A DNA stretch of 64,000 nucleotides, taken from positions 744,001 through 808,000 of the forward strand of contig CAWHMK010000001.1 of the NCBI GenBank assembly GCA_963830545.1. The letters are read 5' to 3'. The DNA is from DATGJX01 sp963830545. Its GTDB lineage: Bacteria > Vulcanimicrobiota > Vulcanimicrobiia > Vulcanimicrobiales > Vulcanimicrobiaceae. This document shows positions 39,581 through 48,760 of the stretch, in pieces; the first letter of the stretch is position 1; every line of letters starts with the position of its first letter. The notes beneath the pieces were generated by a model. It was not told where the DNA came from, made no database searches, and saw nothing but the letters and a program-made list of their open reading frames with translations. The position numbers and the translations under genes are program-made.

Positions 39581-40024
39581 ATGAAACGCACGTTATTCAC
39601 GGCCGCATTGGCGGTTATCGTTCTGGCATCTTCCCTCCAAGCAGTTTCCGCGCAAACCTCGGGCGCCCGGCCCGTCGCTGCGGTGCAAGCAGCACCCGCA
39701 GCGCAGCCGATGATGCCGGAGAACCCGACAGTAACGCGCCGCGCGATGGAATGGTTCAATCGCTTTCAAAGCAGCGACATCGATCGCGCGCAGCTCGACT
39801 CCGACATCGATGCGAAGCTCACTCCGGCCGTGATCGCCGGCATGAAACGCCAACTCGCGCCGCTGGGTCCGGCAACCGGAATCGGATATGGCGGGGCGCG
39901 TATGGTGAAAGGAAACTACGTGTACCGCTACGTCGTCGTTTTCTCGGTGGGTGCGATCCAAGAATTCATGTCGGTGGACAAACAGGGAAAGATCGCCGGC
40001 GTGCTTTTCCTCCCGATGCACTGA
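39581..40024 (+). CDS. small secreted protein of unknown function (paralogue of 62681)
   Basis: A 147-residue protein with signal peptide ('FTAALAVIVLASSLQAVSA'), an Ala/Pro linker and a helix-plus-strands domain ('AMEWFNRFQSSDIDRAQLD', 'YVYRYVVVFSVGAIQEFMSV', 'GKIAGVLFLP'). The pattern resembles the SnoaL/NTF2-like or DUF3887 type of small domain. The gene at 62681 encodes a protein with the same layout and similar end. It follows the response regulator by 29 bases on the same strand. Confidence 0.6.
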   Translation: MKRTLFTAALAVIVLASSLQAVSAQTSGARPVAAVQAAPAAQPMMPENPTVTRRAMEWFNRFQSSDIDRAQLDSDIDAKLTPAVIAGMKRQLAPLGPATGIGYGGARMVKGNYVYRYVVVFSVGAIQEFMSVDKQGKIAGVLFLPMH

Positions 40025-40148
40025 GTCTCTAGTCCGTCGGTACGAGTGGAGCGCGCAATTCTGCTTCGAAATGGCCATTGCGTAGCGCGCTCGCTCGCGT
40101 ATACCCTAGACTAAGCGCCTATGTGGGCGGAACGAACCACGGACGGGG

Positions 40149-40508
40149 ATGCACCACTTGAAGCAGCGATATCAACGGAGAAATCTGGATCGCTACGTCG
40201 TCATCGTCGATAGCGAATGCCGCGTGGTTGCGCGAGAGCAAAGCACTACTTTGTCGTTCGCGGATTTCCGCGTCGACAAGTTGCCCGACGAAGTCGTCGC
40301 CCTCGTCAGGGGCGCGCGAACCAGCGAGCGCGTCCACGTGCTCGCCGACGGTTTTTTGCTTCACGTCATCCCCATAACCGGGTCCCGGGAGCCTCTGCGC
40401 GCTCTCGTTTTCGAAGAGGTGCGCATCCGGACGCGCGCTCACCGCGGCACCGTAGAGGACGGAGCGCCTAAACGGGCAAAGGGGGAAGCGATCAATAGAG
40501 GCGGGTAA
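40149..40508 (+). CDS. PAS-like sensor-domain protein lacking HTH, unknown
   Basis: A 119-residue protein whose start ('RYVVIVDSECRVVAREQ') parallels the N-terminal domain of the next gene ('PYLILVDSHLRVVHYEP'), both looking like a PAS-type sensory module. It has no DNA-binding domain and a basic, low-complexity tail. Nine bases separate it from the following LuxR-type gene. It may be a partner or a truncated copy of that regulator. Confidence 0.45.
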   Translation: MHHLKQRYQRRNLDRYVVIVDSECRVVAREQSTTLSFADFRVDKLPDEVVALVRGARTSERVHVLADGFLLHVIPITGSREPLRALVFEEVRIRTRAHRGTVEDGAPKRAKGEAINRGG

Positions 40509-40517
40509 GCTTGTGCC

Positions 40518-41090
40518 ATGTCGCTGAAGGGTGAAGCGGAAGACAGCCGTATGCCGGCTCGCGTGCGCCAGCGGGCCAGACCATACTTGATCCTGGTCGA
40601 TTCCCATCTTCGGGTCGTTCACTACGAGCCCGCCGCCCTCAAGTTATTGGAAGAAATCTGCCCCTCAGAATCGCCCGGCTCGTTGCCCGCAGCGATTCAG
40701 CGCGCCGTCCACGACGTCGTGTCGGCAGACCGCGGCACGGAGCCGCAGTCCAGCATCATGCCGGTTCCTTCGCTCGTCGTTCACGTGAGCCACGTGTTCG
40801 GCGGGGGCCGCTCGTTCTATGCGCTCCTGCTCGAGCGCGAATCGCGCCGAGCTCCGGTGGACTCGGCGAGCCGCCGCTTCTCCCTGACGCGCCGAGAACG
40901 AGAGGTATTGCGCCTGATGCTGAGGGGACTCCACGCGTCGGACATCGCCGAGAATCTGGGTATTTCGCGCGCGACCGTAAGCGGCTATTTCAAAGACCTG
41001 CTGCGAAAGACCGAGGCTCGCAGCCGCTCGGAAATGATCGCGAAGGTCCTCGACTGGGAAGACCCGGACCCGGCGGCGGACCACCGCTGA
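40518..41090 (+). CDS. LuxR-type transcription regulator with PAS-like N-terminus
   Basis: A 190-residue protein: sensor domain (about 20-115) and LuxR HTH at the C-terminus ('LTRREREVLRLMLRGLHASD', 'LGISRATVSGYFKDLLRKTE'). Start ATG at 40518. Together with the receiver-type regulator at 38913 it makes a small cluster of LuxR-fold regulators beside the fap-like operon. The signal is unknown. Confidence 0.75.
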   Translation: MSLKGEAEDSRMPARVRQRARPYLILVDSHLRVVHYEPAALKLLEEICPSESPGSLPAAIQRAVHDVVSADRGTEPQSSIMPVPSLVVHVSHVFGGGRSFYALLLERESRRAPVDSASRRFSLTRREREVLRLMLRGLHASDIAENLGISRATVSGYFKDLLRKTEARSRSEMIAKVLDWEDPDPAADHR

Positions 41091-41140
41091 GATTCGCCGG
41101 CGTTTCGGCGTACACCGAAACGTTCTGCCGTTAGGATGAC

Positions 41141-41851
41141 ATGGTGAACGAGCCGGATTTTGCATCGGTCGCGGCGCTGGTCGGAGAACCCGCGCGCGCC
41201 GCAATGCTTTCGATGCTGTTCGACGGCCGCGCGATGCCCGCGGGCGAACTTGCGCGCGCCGCGCGAATTTCGGCGGCGACGGCCAGCTCGCACTTGAATA
41301 AACTGCTCGAGGGAGGCCTCGTGCGCGTGCGCTCGCAGGGTCGCCATCGTTACTACGAACTGGCGCGCGCGGAAATTGCGCACACGCTCGAAGCGCTGGG
41401 TTCGATTGGGCCGCCGGCGCCCGTGCGTTCGCTGAGCGCGTCGCTGCGCATGCAGCGTCTTCGCTTTGCGCGTTCCTGCTATAACCATCTCGCGGGTGAG
41501 GTTGCGCTTGCCATCGCGCAAGCGCTCGTGAGGCTCGGCGGGATCGAACCCGACGAAGACGGGTTCCGTCTACGCGATCGCGCGAGAGAGGTTCTGCTGC
41601 CGGTGGGCATCGATCCGCAAAAGATATTCCGTAGCAGCAACGTACATGTGACTGCGTGCATCGATTGGACTGAGCGCCGGCACCACGTTTCCGGGCCGCT
41701 GGGCATCGCGCTGCTGCAAGCGCTGCTTTCATCAGGCGCAGTCCGGCGGCGCTCCGAGCCGCGAATATTGGATCTCACCGCGGATGGGCGCGAGCTGCTC
41801 GCGCGCGTTTTCGGCGTCGATTTGCGCGCCGCCGAAACGATGGCAAGTTAG
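41141..41851 (+). CDS. ArsR-family transcription regulator, long form
   Basis: A 236-residue protein: N-terminal ArsR winged helix ('LVGEPARAAMLSMLFDGRAM', 'ARISAATASSHLNKLLEGGL', 'GRHRYYELA') and a C-terminal domain of about 130 residues ('YNHLAGEVALAIAQALVRLG') that may bind an effector. No cysteine metal site is evident in the HTH helix. This layout is common in regulators of aromatic or organic compound genes; it faces the CoA-transferase genes with a 10-base gap. Confidence 0.78.
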   Translation: MVNEPDFASVAALVGEPARAAMLSMLFDGRAMPAGELARAARISAATASSHLNKLLEGGLVRVRSQGRHRYYELARAEIAHTLEALGSIGPPAPVRSLSASLRMQRLRFARSCYNHLAGEVALAIAQALVRLGGIEPDEDGFRLRDRAREVLLPVGIDPQKIFRSSNVHVTACIDWTERRHHVSGPLGIALLQALLSSGAVRRRSEPRILDLTADGRELLARVFGVDLRAAETMAS

Positions 41852-41861
41852 CGCGCGCGAG

Positions 41862-42524
41862 TCACGCCGGCAAACGCATGACGCCGGGTTCTTGCGGCAC
41901 GTGCAGCGGCGCTCCGGTCGCTGCTCGGACTTCGTCGAGCGTAACTCCGGGAGCAAGCTCGCGCAGCACGAGTCCCTCGGGCATGACGTCGATCGTCGCC
42001 ATGTCGGTGATGATGCGGTTCACGACGCCTCGGCCCGTGTACGGAAGATCGCATTCGGTCACGATCTTGTGGACGCCGCCTTTGGCGACGTGTTCCATCA
42101 TGACGATGAGGTATTTCGCGCCATGCACCAGGTCCATTGCGCCGCCCATGCCTTTGACCATCTTGCCGGGGATCATCCAATTCGAAAGATCGCCCTTTTC
42201 CGAAACCTGCATTGCGCCCAAAACCGCGACGTCGATGTGTCCGCCGCGAATCATCCCGAAGGACAGCGACGAATCGAAAAACGACGCGCCCGGAAGCACC
42301 GTAACGGTTTCCTTGCCGGCGTTGATCAGGTCGGCGTCTTCCTCGCCTTCGAACGGATACGGCCCCATTCCCAAAATGCCGTTCTCGCTCTGAAGTACGA
42401 CGGTGACGCCGGACGGCAGATAATTCGGAATGAGCGTCGGCAAACCGATGCCGAGATTGACGTATTGCCCGTTGCGCAGTTCCTGCGCGACGCGCGACGC
42501 GAGCTCGGTGCGTGTGATCGCCAT
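41862..42524 (-). CDS. scoB: 3-oxoacid CoA-transferase subunit B
   Basis: A 220-residue beta subunit of succinyl-CoA:3-ketoacid (or acetate:acetoacetate) CoA-transferase. The catalytic Glu lies in 'LQSENGILGMGP'; 'VNLGIGLPTL', 'GGAMDLVHGAK' and 'CDLPYTGRGVVNRI' are typical. It activates acetoacetate or another 3-oxoacid for breakdown. It follows scoA after two bases. Confidence 0.92.
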   Translation of the reverse strand: MAITRTELASRVAQELRNGQYVNLGIGLPTLIPNYLPSGVTVVLQSENGILGMGPYPFEGEEDADLINAGKETVTVLPGASFFDSSLSFGMIRGGHIDVAVLGAMQVSEKGDLSNWMIPGKMVKGMGGAMDLVHGAKYLIVMMEHVAKGGVHKIVTECDLPYTGRGVVNRIITDMATIDVMPEGLVLRELAPGVTLDEVRAATGAPLHVPQEPGVMRLPA

Positions 42525-42526
42525 GC

Positions 42527-43285
42527 CTATTTGCCGTCCTTCTTCCTGACCGTGACGCGTTCGATGCGTTTGCCTTCGGCGCCGGCGCGCACGACACGCT
42601 GCACGAAGATGCCCGGAAGGTGCACTTGCTCGGGATCGATCTCGCCGGGTTCGACCAGTTCTTCCACTTCAGCGACCGTGATTTTTCCCGCCATCGCGCA
42701 GAGCGGATTGAAATTGCGCGTCGCCTTGTGAAAGATCAAATTGCCGTGCCGGTCGCCGATGCTTGCGCGCACGAGTGCGAAGTCGCAAACGATGCCGCGC
42801 TCGAGCACGTAGTCGCGACCCTCGAACGTTCGCGTTTCCTTTTCCGGCGAAGGTTTGGCAATGCTGCCGTCCGCCTCGTGTTTCCAGGGTAATCCGCCTT
42901 CGGCGACTTGCGTGCCGACGCCGGCAGGGGTGTAGAACGCAGGAATGCCGCATCCGCCCGCACGCAAACGTTCGGCGAGCGTTCCTTGGGGAACGAGTTC
43001 GACTTCGAGCTCGCCTTGCAGATACTGACGTTCGAATTCGCGGTTTTCGCCGACGTACGAACCGGTGGTCCGCTTGATGCGCTTCGCGTCGAGCAGCACG
43101 CCGAGTCCCCAACCGTCGACGCCGCAATTGTTGGAAACGGTTACGAGGTCAGTCGCGCCCTGTTCGAGCAGCGCTTGTATGAGATTGTGCGGGATGCCGT
43201 TCAAGCCGAAACCGCCCACGGCGATGGATGCGCCGTTCGGGATGTCCGCGACCGCCTCGGCGCACGAAGAAACCACTTTGTCCAT
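42527..43285 (-). CDS. scoA: 3-oxoacid CoA-transferase subunit A
   Basis: A 252-residue alpha subunit with 'IAVGGFGLNGIPHNLI', 'VSNNCGVDGWGLGVLL', 'GGCGIPAFYTPAGVGT' and 'DFALVRASIGDRHGNLIF', the class I CoA-transferase pattern. It pairs with scoB. Start ATG at 43285, divergent from the acyl-CoA dehydrogenase gene over an 84-base gap rich in short GC palindromes. Confidence 0.92.
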   Translation of the reverse strand: MDKVVSSCAEAVADIPNGASIAVGGFGLNGIPHNLIQALLEQGATDLVTVSNNCGVDGWGLGVLLDAKRIKRTTGSYVGENREFERQYLQGELEVELVPQGTLAERLRAGGCGIPAFYTPAGVGTQVAEGGLPWKHEADGSIAKPSPEKETRTFEGRDYVLERGIVCDFALVRASIGDRHGNLIFHKATRNFNPLCAMAGKITVAEVEELVEPGEIDPEQVHLPGIFVQRVVRAGAEGKRIERVTVRKKDGK

Positions 43286-43369
43286 ACGAGCCGACTATGC
43301 GATAGCGGGGACGCGGGGTCCCGCCCCGCGAAGTTCGGTGTGCACCCAGCCCACAGGAGATCCGAAGAG

Positions 43370-44542
43370 ATGGCCGCCGCCGCCCCGCATCACGCGTCGT
43401 CCGACGAGGAGGCGATGATCCTCGACGCCGTACGCGAGCTCGTTGCGGAAAAAGTCGCACCTCGCGCCGCCGACATCGACGAACGAGGCGAGTATCCGCA
43501 AGACATCCGCAAACTTTTTGCGGAGAACGATCTGCTCGGGATTCCTATTCCCGCCGAGTACGGCGGTCTGGGCGGCACGTTTCTCACCTACGTCAAGGTC
43601 GTGGAGGAAATCGCGAAAGTCTGCGCTTCCAGTTCGCTGATCGTCGCCGTCCAGGAACTGGGCATGCTGCCGATACTCATCGGCGGAAACGAAGAACAAA
43701 AGAAAACGTATTTACCGAAACTCGCGAGCGGCGAATGGATTGCCGCATACGCGCTCACCGAGGCGGGCAGCGGTTCCGATGCCGCGGGCTCGATGCGGAC
43801 CCGCGCGCAGAAACGCGGCGAGAAGTACATTCTCAACGGTCAGAAGATTTGGATTACCAACGGCAGCGTTGCGGACGTCGTGTGCGTCTTCGCCGTCACC
43901 GATCCGGAAAAAGGCGCGAACGGCATCAGCGCGTTCATCGTCGAGAAAGGCTTTCCCGGATTCAGCGTCGGCAAGCTCGAGAAAAAAATGGGCATTCGCG
44001 GATCCCCGACGGTCGAACTCGTTTTCGACAACTGCGAGGTTCCGGTCAAAAACCTGCTTGGAAACGACGGCGAAGGCTTCAAGATCGCGATGAAGGTGCT
44101 CGACAAATCGCGTCCGGGCATCGCCGCGCAAGCGCTGGGCATTGCCGCCGGCGCGCTCGAGTATGCGACGAATTACGCGCGCGAACGCGTTGCGTTCGGC
44201 AAACCAATCGGACAGCAGCAAGGGGTCGGCTTCATGCTGGCGGACATGAAGACGGAGGTGGAAGCGGCGCGCTTGCTGTTGTACGAGGCGGCGCGCAAAT
44301 GCGATGAGGGCGCGGCAGACGTCACCCTTTGGGCGGCGATGTGCAAGCTGAAATGCGGCGACGTCGCGATGAGCGTGACCACGGACGCCGTACAGGTGCT
44401 GGGCGGCTACGGCTACTCGGTCGATTACCCGGTCGAGCGTATGATGCGCGACGCGAAAATCACCCAGATTTACGAAGGAACTCAGCAGATTCAGCGGCTC
44501 GTCATTTCCCGCAATCTCGTCGGGAAAACCCCACGCCCTTAA
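43370..44542 (+). CDS. acyl-CoA dehydrogenase
   Basis: A 390-residue FAD enzyme for the first step of fatty or branched acyl-CoA oxidation. Signatures: 'AAYALTEAGSGSDAAGSMRT' (ACADS motif 1), 'WITNGSVADVVCVFA', 'RERVAFGKPIGQQQGVGFML', and the C-terminal 'VLGGYGYSVDYPVERMMRDA' with the catalytic-base region 'IYEGTQQIQRLVI' (Glu before Gly-Thr). Start ATG at 43370 with AGGAGA upstream. With the CoA-transferase it suggests short-chain acid or ketone-body use. Confidence 0.93.
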   Translation: MAAAAPHHASSDEEAMILDAVRELVAEKVAPRAADIDERGEYPQDIRKLFAENDLLGIPIPAEYGGLGGTFLTYVKVVEEIAKVCASSSLIVAVQELGMLPILIGGNEEQKKTYLPKLASGEWIAAYALTEAGSGSDAAGSMRTRAQKRGEKYILNGQKIWITNGSVADVVCVFAVTDPEKGANGISAFIVEKGFPGFSVGKLEKKMGIRGSPTVELVFDNCEVPVKNLLGNDGEGFKIAMKVLDKSRPGIAAQALGIAAGALEYATNYARERVAFGKPIGQQQGVGFMLADMKTEVEAARLLLYEAARKCDEGAADVTLWAAMCKLKCGDVAMSVTTDAVQVLGGYGYSVDYPVERMMRDAKITQIYEGTQQIQRLVISRNLVGKTPRP

Positions 44543-44663
44543 CGGAATCTGAAAGGGCTGCCACCCAGGCAAGCGAAACACACGAGCGTCATCCGGCGTT
44601 ATGCCGGTGCGACGCTCGCATTTGCGCGCGTTCGGAAACTCCTTATGAAAGGGGGAAAACACG

Positions 44664-45107
44664 TTGAAGAAGTTGCTCGCATCGATGATTGCGGCGGCGT
44701 TCCTCTTGACGGGCACGGCCATGGCCGCCACCAAGACGACCGCAGCCAAGACCACGACCAAGGCCGCTGCGTCCAAGGCAAAACCGGCTGCGAAGTCGAT
44801 CAAGACCGCGAAGGCGGCCAAGGCAGCAAAAGCGGCTAAGACGGTCAAGAAGCCCGTTCAAAAGACGGCTGACAAGGTGACGAAGACGGCCAAGAAGGCC
44901 ACGAAGAGCACCAAGACGTCCAAGTGGACGAAGTCCAAGAAGTCGTCGAAGATGATGAAGGCCGCCAAACCGGCGCCCAAGTCGACCAAGAAACCCGTTC
45001 AAAAGACGGGCGACAAGGTGAAGGCTTCGAAGAAGCCCGCCAAGACGGCGAAAGCCAAGACCACGAAAGCCAAATCGACCAAGAAACCGGTAAAGACAAT
45101 CAAGTAA
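44664..45107 (+). CDS. Lys/Ala/Thr-rich secreted protein, histone-H1-like composition
   Basis: A 147-residue protein: a signal peptide ('LLASMIAAAFLLTGTAMA'), then almost only Lys, Ala, Thr, Ser and Pro with repeated 'KKPVQKTADKV', 'KKPVQKTGDKV' and 'STKKPVK' units. Start TTG at 44664 with AGGGGG upstream. Similar tails bind nucleic acids or acidic polymers, but the signal peptide points outside the cytoplasm. A clear terminator follows. Function unknown. Confidence 0.65.
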   Translation: MKKLLASMIAAAFLLTGTAMAATKTTAAKTTTKAAASKAKPAAKSIKTAKAAKAAKAAKTVKKPVQKTADKVTKTAKKATKSTKTSKWTKSKKSSKMMKAAKPAPKSTKKPVQKTGDKVKASKKPAKTAKAKTTKAKSTKKPVKTIK

Positions 45108-45129
45108 ATCCCGTCTTTATTCATATCGA

Positions 45130-45158
45130 AGCGCGGTCGTCGACCGCGCTTTTTTTTT
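45130..45158. terminator. rho-independent terminator, Lys-rich gene (possibly bidirectional)
   Basis: A perfect palindrome AGCGCGGTCG-T-CGACCGCGCT (45130-45150) followed by a run of T to 45158. It ends the Lys-rich gene and lies 2 bases before the stop of the convergent oxidoreductase gene. Confidence 0.85.
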
Positions 45159-45159
45159 A

Positions 45160-46299
45160 TTATTGTGTGAAACGGCGCGCGGAAAGAAAGCCGATCGCAC
45201 GCGGCGTTTCCCCGTCCAGCGCAAGTTGCGCCGCAATCTCGCCGACGACCGGCGCGAACTTGAAGCCGTGCCCCGAAAAGCCGCCGCAAAGAACCACGCG
45301 CGCGCTGCGCGGATGACGATCCACGACGAAATGACGATCCGGCGTAAGCGCATACATGCAGACTTTGGCCTCGCGGTACCGGCGCGCAGCACCGGGCATC
45401 CACGACTCCAGCGCGCGCGCAACGGGCTCGACGTCGCTTGCGGGATCGAGCTCGCGACGCAGCATCTGAGGGGTGGTCCTCTCGCCGCAGCCGTGGAACG
45501 CTGCCTTCACACCGTCGCCGAAATCGGGAAATCCGTAGAGCGGCGCCGGCAAACCTTCGCGCTCGATCAAAAACGCCGGAAATGCGCCCGCTCGATACGA
45601 CGGCTCCGCGGGCGTGAACCAGACTTGCACGTTGCGCTGAATTTCAAGTGCTATGCCCGCCTCGCGCAGCGCATCCGTAAACCACGGTCCGAGCGTGAGC
45701 ACGAGAGATCGCGTTTTTACCTGCGTACCGTCCGAAAACCGAACGCTCACGAAGTCCGCCTCTTCGGTCCAGGTCTGCATCGCGGTGTGAAAGCGCGCAT
45801 GCGCTCCGCGAGCGCGCGCAAGATCGAGGTGCGCGCGTATCGCGCGCTCGGGGAAGACGACGCCGCCGCGCGCTTCGAAAACACCCGCCTCGCCGTCGTG
45901 CACGAGAACTTGCGGATATCGCGAGCGGATCTCCCTCGCATTGAGATGTTCGATCGAAAGCCCGTATGCGCGCGCTGCGTGAAGGGCACCCGCCACGATC
46001 TCGCCTTCCGGCGTTCCGACCATCAGCAATCCGGTCAGGCGCATCAAATCTTCGCCCGTGCTGCGCTCCAGGTCGCGCCAAAGTTCGTACGAACGAATCA
46101 GCAGCGGAACGTACGCGGCATTTTCGAAATAGGCTTGCCGGATGATCCGGGTCTTGCCGGAAGACGCCCCCAGTTCGTGGACGGGTTCGAACTGCTCGAT
46201 TCCCAGCGCGCGCGCTCCGCGCATCGCGCAGTGTGCAAGCGCGGCGCTGCCCATAGCGCCCAATCCGACGACGACGGCGTCGTACTCTACAGACTCCAC
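45160..46299 (-). CDS. FAD-dependent monomeric sarcosine oxidase-like enzyme
   Basis: A 379-residue DAO-fold flavoenzyme. The dinucleotide motif 'DAVVVGLGAMGSAALAHCA' opens the protein; 'GIEQFEPVHELGASSGKTRI' follows, and 'KVCMYALTPDRHFVVDRHP' carries the Cys that binds FAD covalently in monomeric sarcosine oxidase and N-methyltryptophan oxidase. 'CGGFSGHGFKFAPVVGEI' is the C-terminal FAD contact. It oxidises an N-methyl amino acid or similar secondary amine. The start is GTG at 46299 (or 46305), overlapping the end of the peptide-binding lipoprotein gene; longer readings fall in that gene. Confidence 0.85.
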   Translation of the reverse strand: MESVEYDAVVVGLGAMGSAALAHCAMRGARALGIEQFEPVHELGASSGKTRIIRQAYFENAAYVPLLIRSYELWRDLERSTGEDLMRLTGLLMVGTPEGEIVAGALHAARAYGLSIEHLNAREIRSRYPQVLVHDGEAGVFEARGGVVFPERAIRAHLDLARARGAHARFHTAMQTWTEEADFVSVRFSDGTQVKTRSLVLTLGPWFTDALREAGIALEIQRNVQVWFTPAEPSYRAGAFPAFLIEREGLPAPLYGFPDFGDGVKAAFHGCGERTTPQMLRRELDPASDVEPVARALESWMPGAARRYREAKVCMYALTPDRHFVVDRHPRSARVVLCGGFSGHGFKFAPVVGEIAAQLALDGETPRAIGFLSARRFTQ

Positions 46300-47875
46300 T
46301 CCCACGCGTTCCACGATTCGGTCACGGGATTCGGGTCGAAACCGCGAAGATTGGAAACGACGGCTTCTTGCTGCCGCTGCCACCAGAACGCAAGAATCGG
46401 ATTATCGCGCGCGAGAATCGCCTCGATACCATGATACGCTTTTTGGCGCGTCGACCGATCGTAGTGCGTCAGCGCTTGATTCTGCAGCGTCTCCATTTCC
46501 GGATTGCAATACCGCGCTTCGTCGTAGCCGTGGGGCGGCACGTTCGCGCACGTAAACTGCGAAGAGTCGTCCGGATCGACGCCGGCATACCATGGCCACA
46601 GCGCGAGATCGAAATCGCCGCCGTTCACGATGCCGCCGGCCCCCGCGGGCGCGTAAAGAGGTCGCCCGGATACGTTTTGACTTCCGCCTGAATTCCCACC
46701 TCGTGCAGCATCGCCTGAATCTGCACGGCTTCACGTTTGTGCGTTACGGTCGCCGTATCCGTAACCATGACGAGGTTCAGCGGAAGTTTCACGCCGGCGC
46801 TGCGCAGCAGCGCTCGCGCTTTTGCGGCGTCGTGCACGGGTGCCCTCACGCTCGGGTTGAACGCCCACATCCACTCCGGCAGGTCTTCCGTCGCCGTCTT
46901 CTCCTGTCCGTACGTGAGGTCGCGCACCAATCGCGATCTGTCGATTGCGTAGTCGATTGCGAGCCGGACGCGCCGATCGTCGAGGGGCTTGCGGCGCATG
47001 TTCATGACCATGCCTTCGTACGCGTTCATGTCGTCCCAGACCAAACGTATGCCCGGGACGGTTCGAAGCGCGGGATACGTCGCAATCGATGCCTGAAACA
47101 TGTAATCGATCGCGTGCGTGCGCAGCAGGTTCACCGACGTGTTCTCGTCCGGCACCACGCGGATCACGATCCGGCGCAGGTGCGGGCGGCCCATGAAAAA
47201 GCCGTCGTTGGAGGCGAGCACGATCTGATCGCCGTGCGCCCACTGTAGGAAACGGAACGGGCCGTCGCCGACCGCCGGATTCGAATTGAACGGGATCTGA
47301 TTCAAGTTCGCGTATCGCGAGAGCACGTGAGCCGGGATGACGTCGTACGCCTGATCGCTCTCCGCGAAAAACGTGTCGACGAACGGCGCGAACGGTTTTT
47401 TGAGTCGCACGACTACCGTACGGTCGCCCGGGACGTCGATTCGCGCAACATCGTCGTAGCCATGACGCGAGACCGCGTCGTTGGACGGGTTCATGATCGC
47501 CTGCCACGAGAAACGCACGTCGCGTGAGGTCACGGGCGCGCCGTCGGTCCATCGCGCGTTTGGGCGCAGGTGATACGTGATCGTCAGTCCGTTCGCACTG
47601 ATGCCTCCGTTCCGGCGCGAGGGAACTTGCGCCGCAAGCATCGGAAACGGTTCGCCGCGGGGATCGGCCGAAATCAGCGGCTCGAACATGAAGCGCGCGA
47701 CGAACAAGTCAATCGTGTTCGAGGCTAGTATCGGATCGAGCGTCTTCGCATCCTGCGGCACCGCGATCCGCATCGTCGCATTCTTTTCGAGCGATTGCGC
47801 GGGCCCGCGGCTGCAGCCGGCGAGAAAAGCCGCCGTCAAAACGGCAGACGCGATGCGCCGTACAGGTTGGCTCAT
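46287..47875 (-). CDS. family-5 extracellular solute-binding lipoprotein, peptide ABC type (one frameshift)
   Basis: About 529 residues with lipobox 'LTAAFLAGCSRG', 'KTLDPILASNTIDLFVARFM', 'PNARWTDGAPVTSRDVRFSW' (family-5 signature), 'VGDGPFRFLQW' and the C-terminal 'NGGDFDLALWPWYAGVDPDD'. It binds oligopeptides or nickel-type ligands for import. No permease gene is adjacent. One base is missing in the run of C at 46640-46644; adding it joins the two parts at GGIVNGGDFDLALW. It precedes the sarcosine-oxidase-like gene. Confidence 0.85.
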
Positions 47876-47900
47876 GCAGCGGGCTTCGCCGCGCCGGCGC

Positions 47901-48716
47901 TCAACCCGTGCCGAGAAGGCCTCCGGCCTGATGACCCAGGAGCGGCGGAATATACCGGCCCGCGACCCACGTCAGGACGAACACGGCGGCGCCGAACAGC
48001 ACGATTTCCAAACCTTTTCGCCACGGATTGCGCCCTCCGAGCATTCCGGCGTAATACCCGATGCCGAACAATCCGGCGACGGCGAAGAGCAAGCTTGCCA
48101 CGAGCGTCGTTCGGCCGTTCCACGACGTGAAATACGGTACGATCGGCAGCAGTGCGCCGGCCGCGAACGAGAGCGCCATCACGATCGGGCCGCGCACGTT
48201 CGGCGTTTCGGCGATGCGCGGATCGATGCCGAATTCGTCGCGCATCATCTCGTACAAATAGATCTCGGGGTTCTGCGCGAGGCGCTTGACGATCGTGTGC
48301 GCTTCGTCCGCACTGAAACCTTTGAGTTTGTAATATGCGACTTGCTCGGCGAACTCGTCCTCGGGGCGCGCTTCCATTTCGGCGCGCTCCATGTCGATTG
48401 CGGCCTGCACCACCTCGCGTTCGGCCTTGGATCCCAGATATTCGCCAACACCCATCGAGAGCGCGCCGGAGATCAGCCCCAGAAGCCCGCTGATGACGAC
48501 GATCCAATGCTTGCCTTCTGCCTCCCCGACGCCGGTCACGATGCCGAGCGTCGTTAGGATTCCGTCCTGGATGCCGAAGACGACCTCGCGTATGCTGCGC
48601 TGGCGCTCCAGCGTGCGTCGCTGCGGCGTATCCGGAATGCGCGGGCGGACCTTGCGCCACCCCGGCGTGTCGACGACGACGTTGTGATCCGGGGTGGGAA
48701 GATGCGTTTCGTCCAT
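47901..48716 (-). CDS. VIT1/CCC1-family Fe/Mn transporter-like protein
   Basis: A 271-residue membrane protein with 'REVVFGIQDGILTTLGIVTG' and 'GLISGALSMGVGEYLGSKAE', the first two helices of the VIT/CCC1 family, an acidic cytoplasmic metal-binding stretch ('MERAEMEARPEDEFAEQVAY') and three C-terminal helices. Such proteins move Fe2+ or Mn2+ out of the cytosol. It lies upstream of the solute-binding lipoprotein in the same direction. Confidence 0.88.
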   Translation of the reverse strand: MDETHLPTPDHNVVVDTPGWRKVRPRIPDTPQRRTLERQRSIREVVFGIQDGILTTLGIVTGVGEAEGKHWIVVISGLLGLISGALSMGVGEYLGSKAEREVVQAAIDMERAEMEARPEDEFAEQVAYYKLKGFSADEAHTIVKRLAQNPEIYLYEMMRDEFGIDPRIAETPNVRGPIVMALSFAAGALLPIVPYFTSWNGRTTLVASLLFAVAGLFGIGYYAGMLGGRNPWRKGLEIVLFGAAVFVLTWVAGRYIPPLLGHQAGGLLGTG

Positions 48717-48760
48717 CGCAGGCGGAGTTCACCGCGACGGTTCTCGAATACTTGCCGTAC

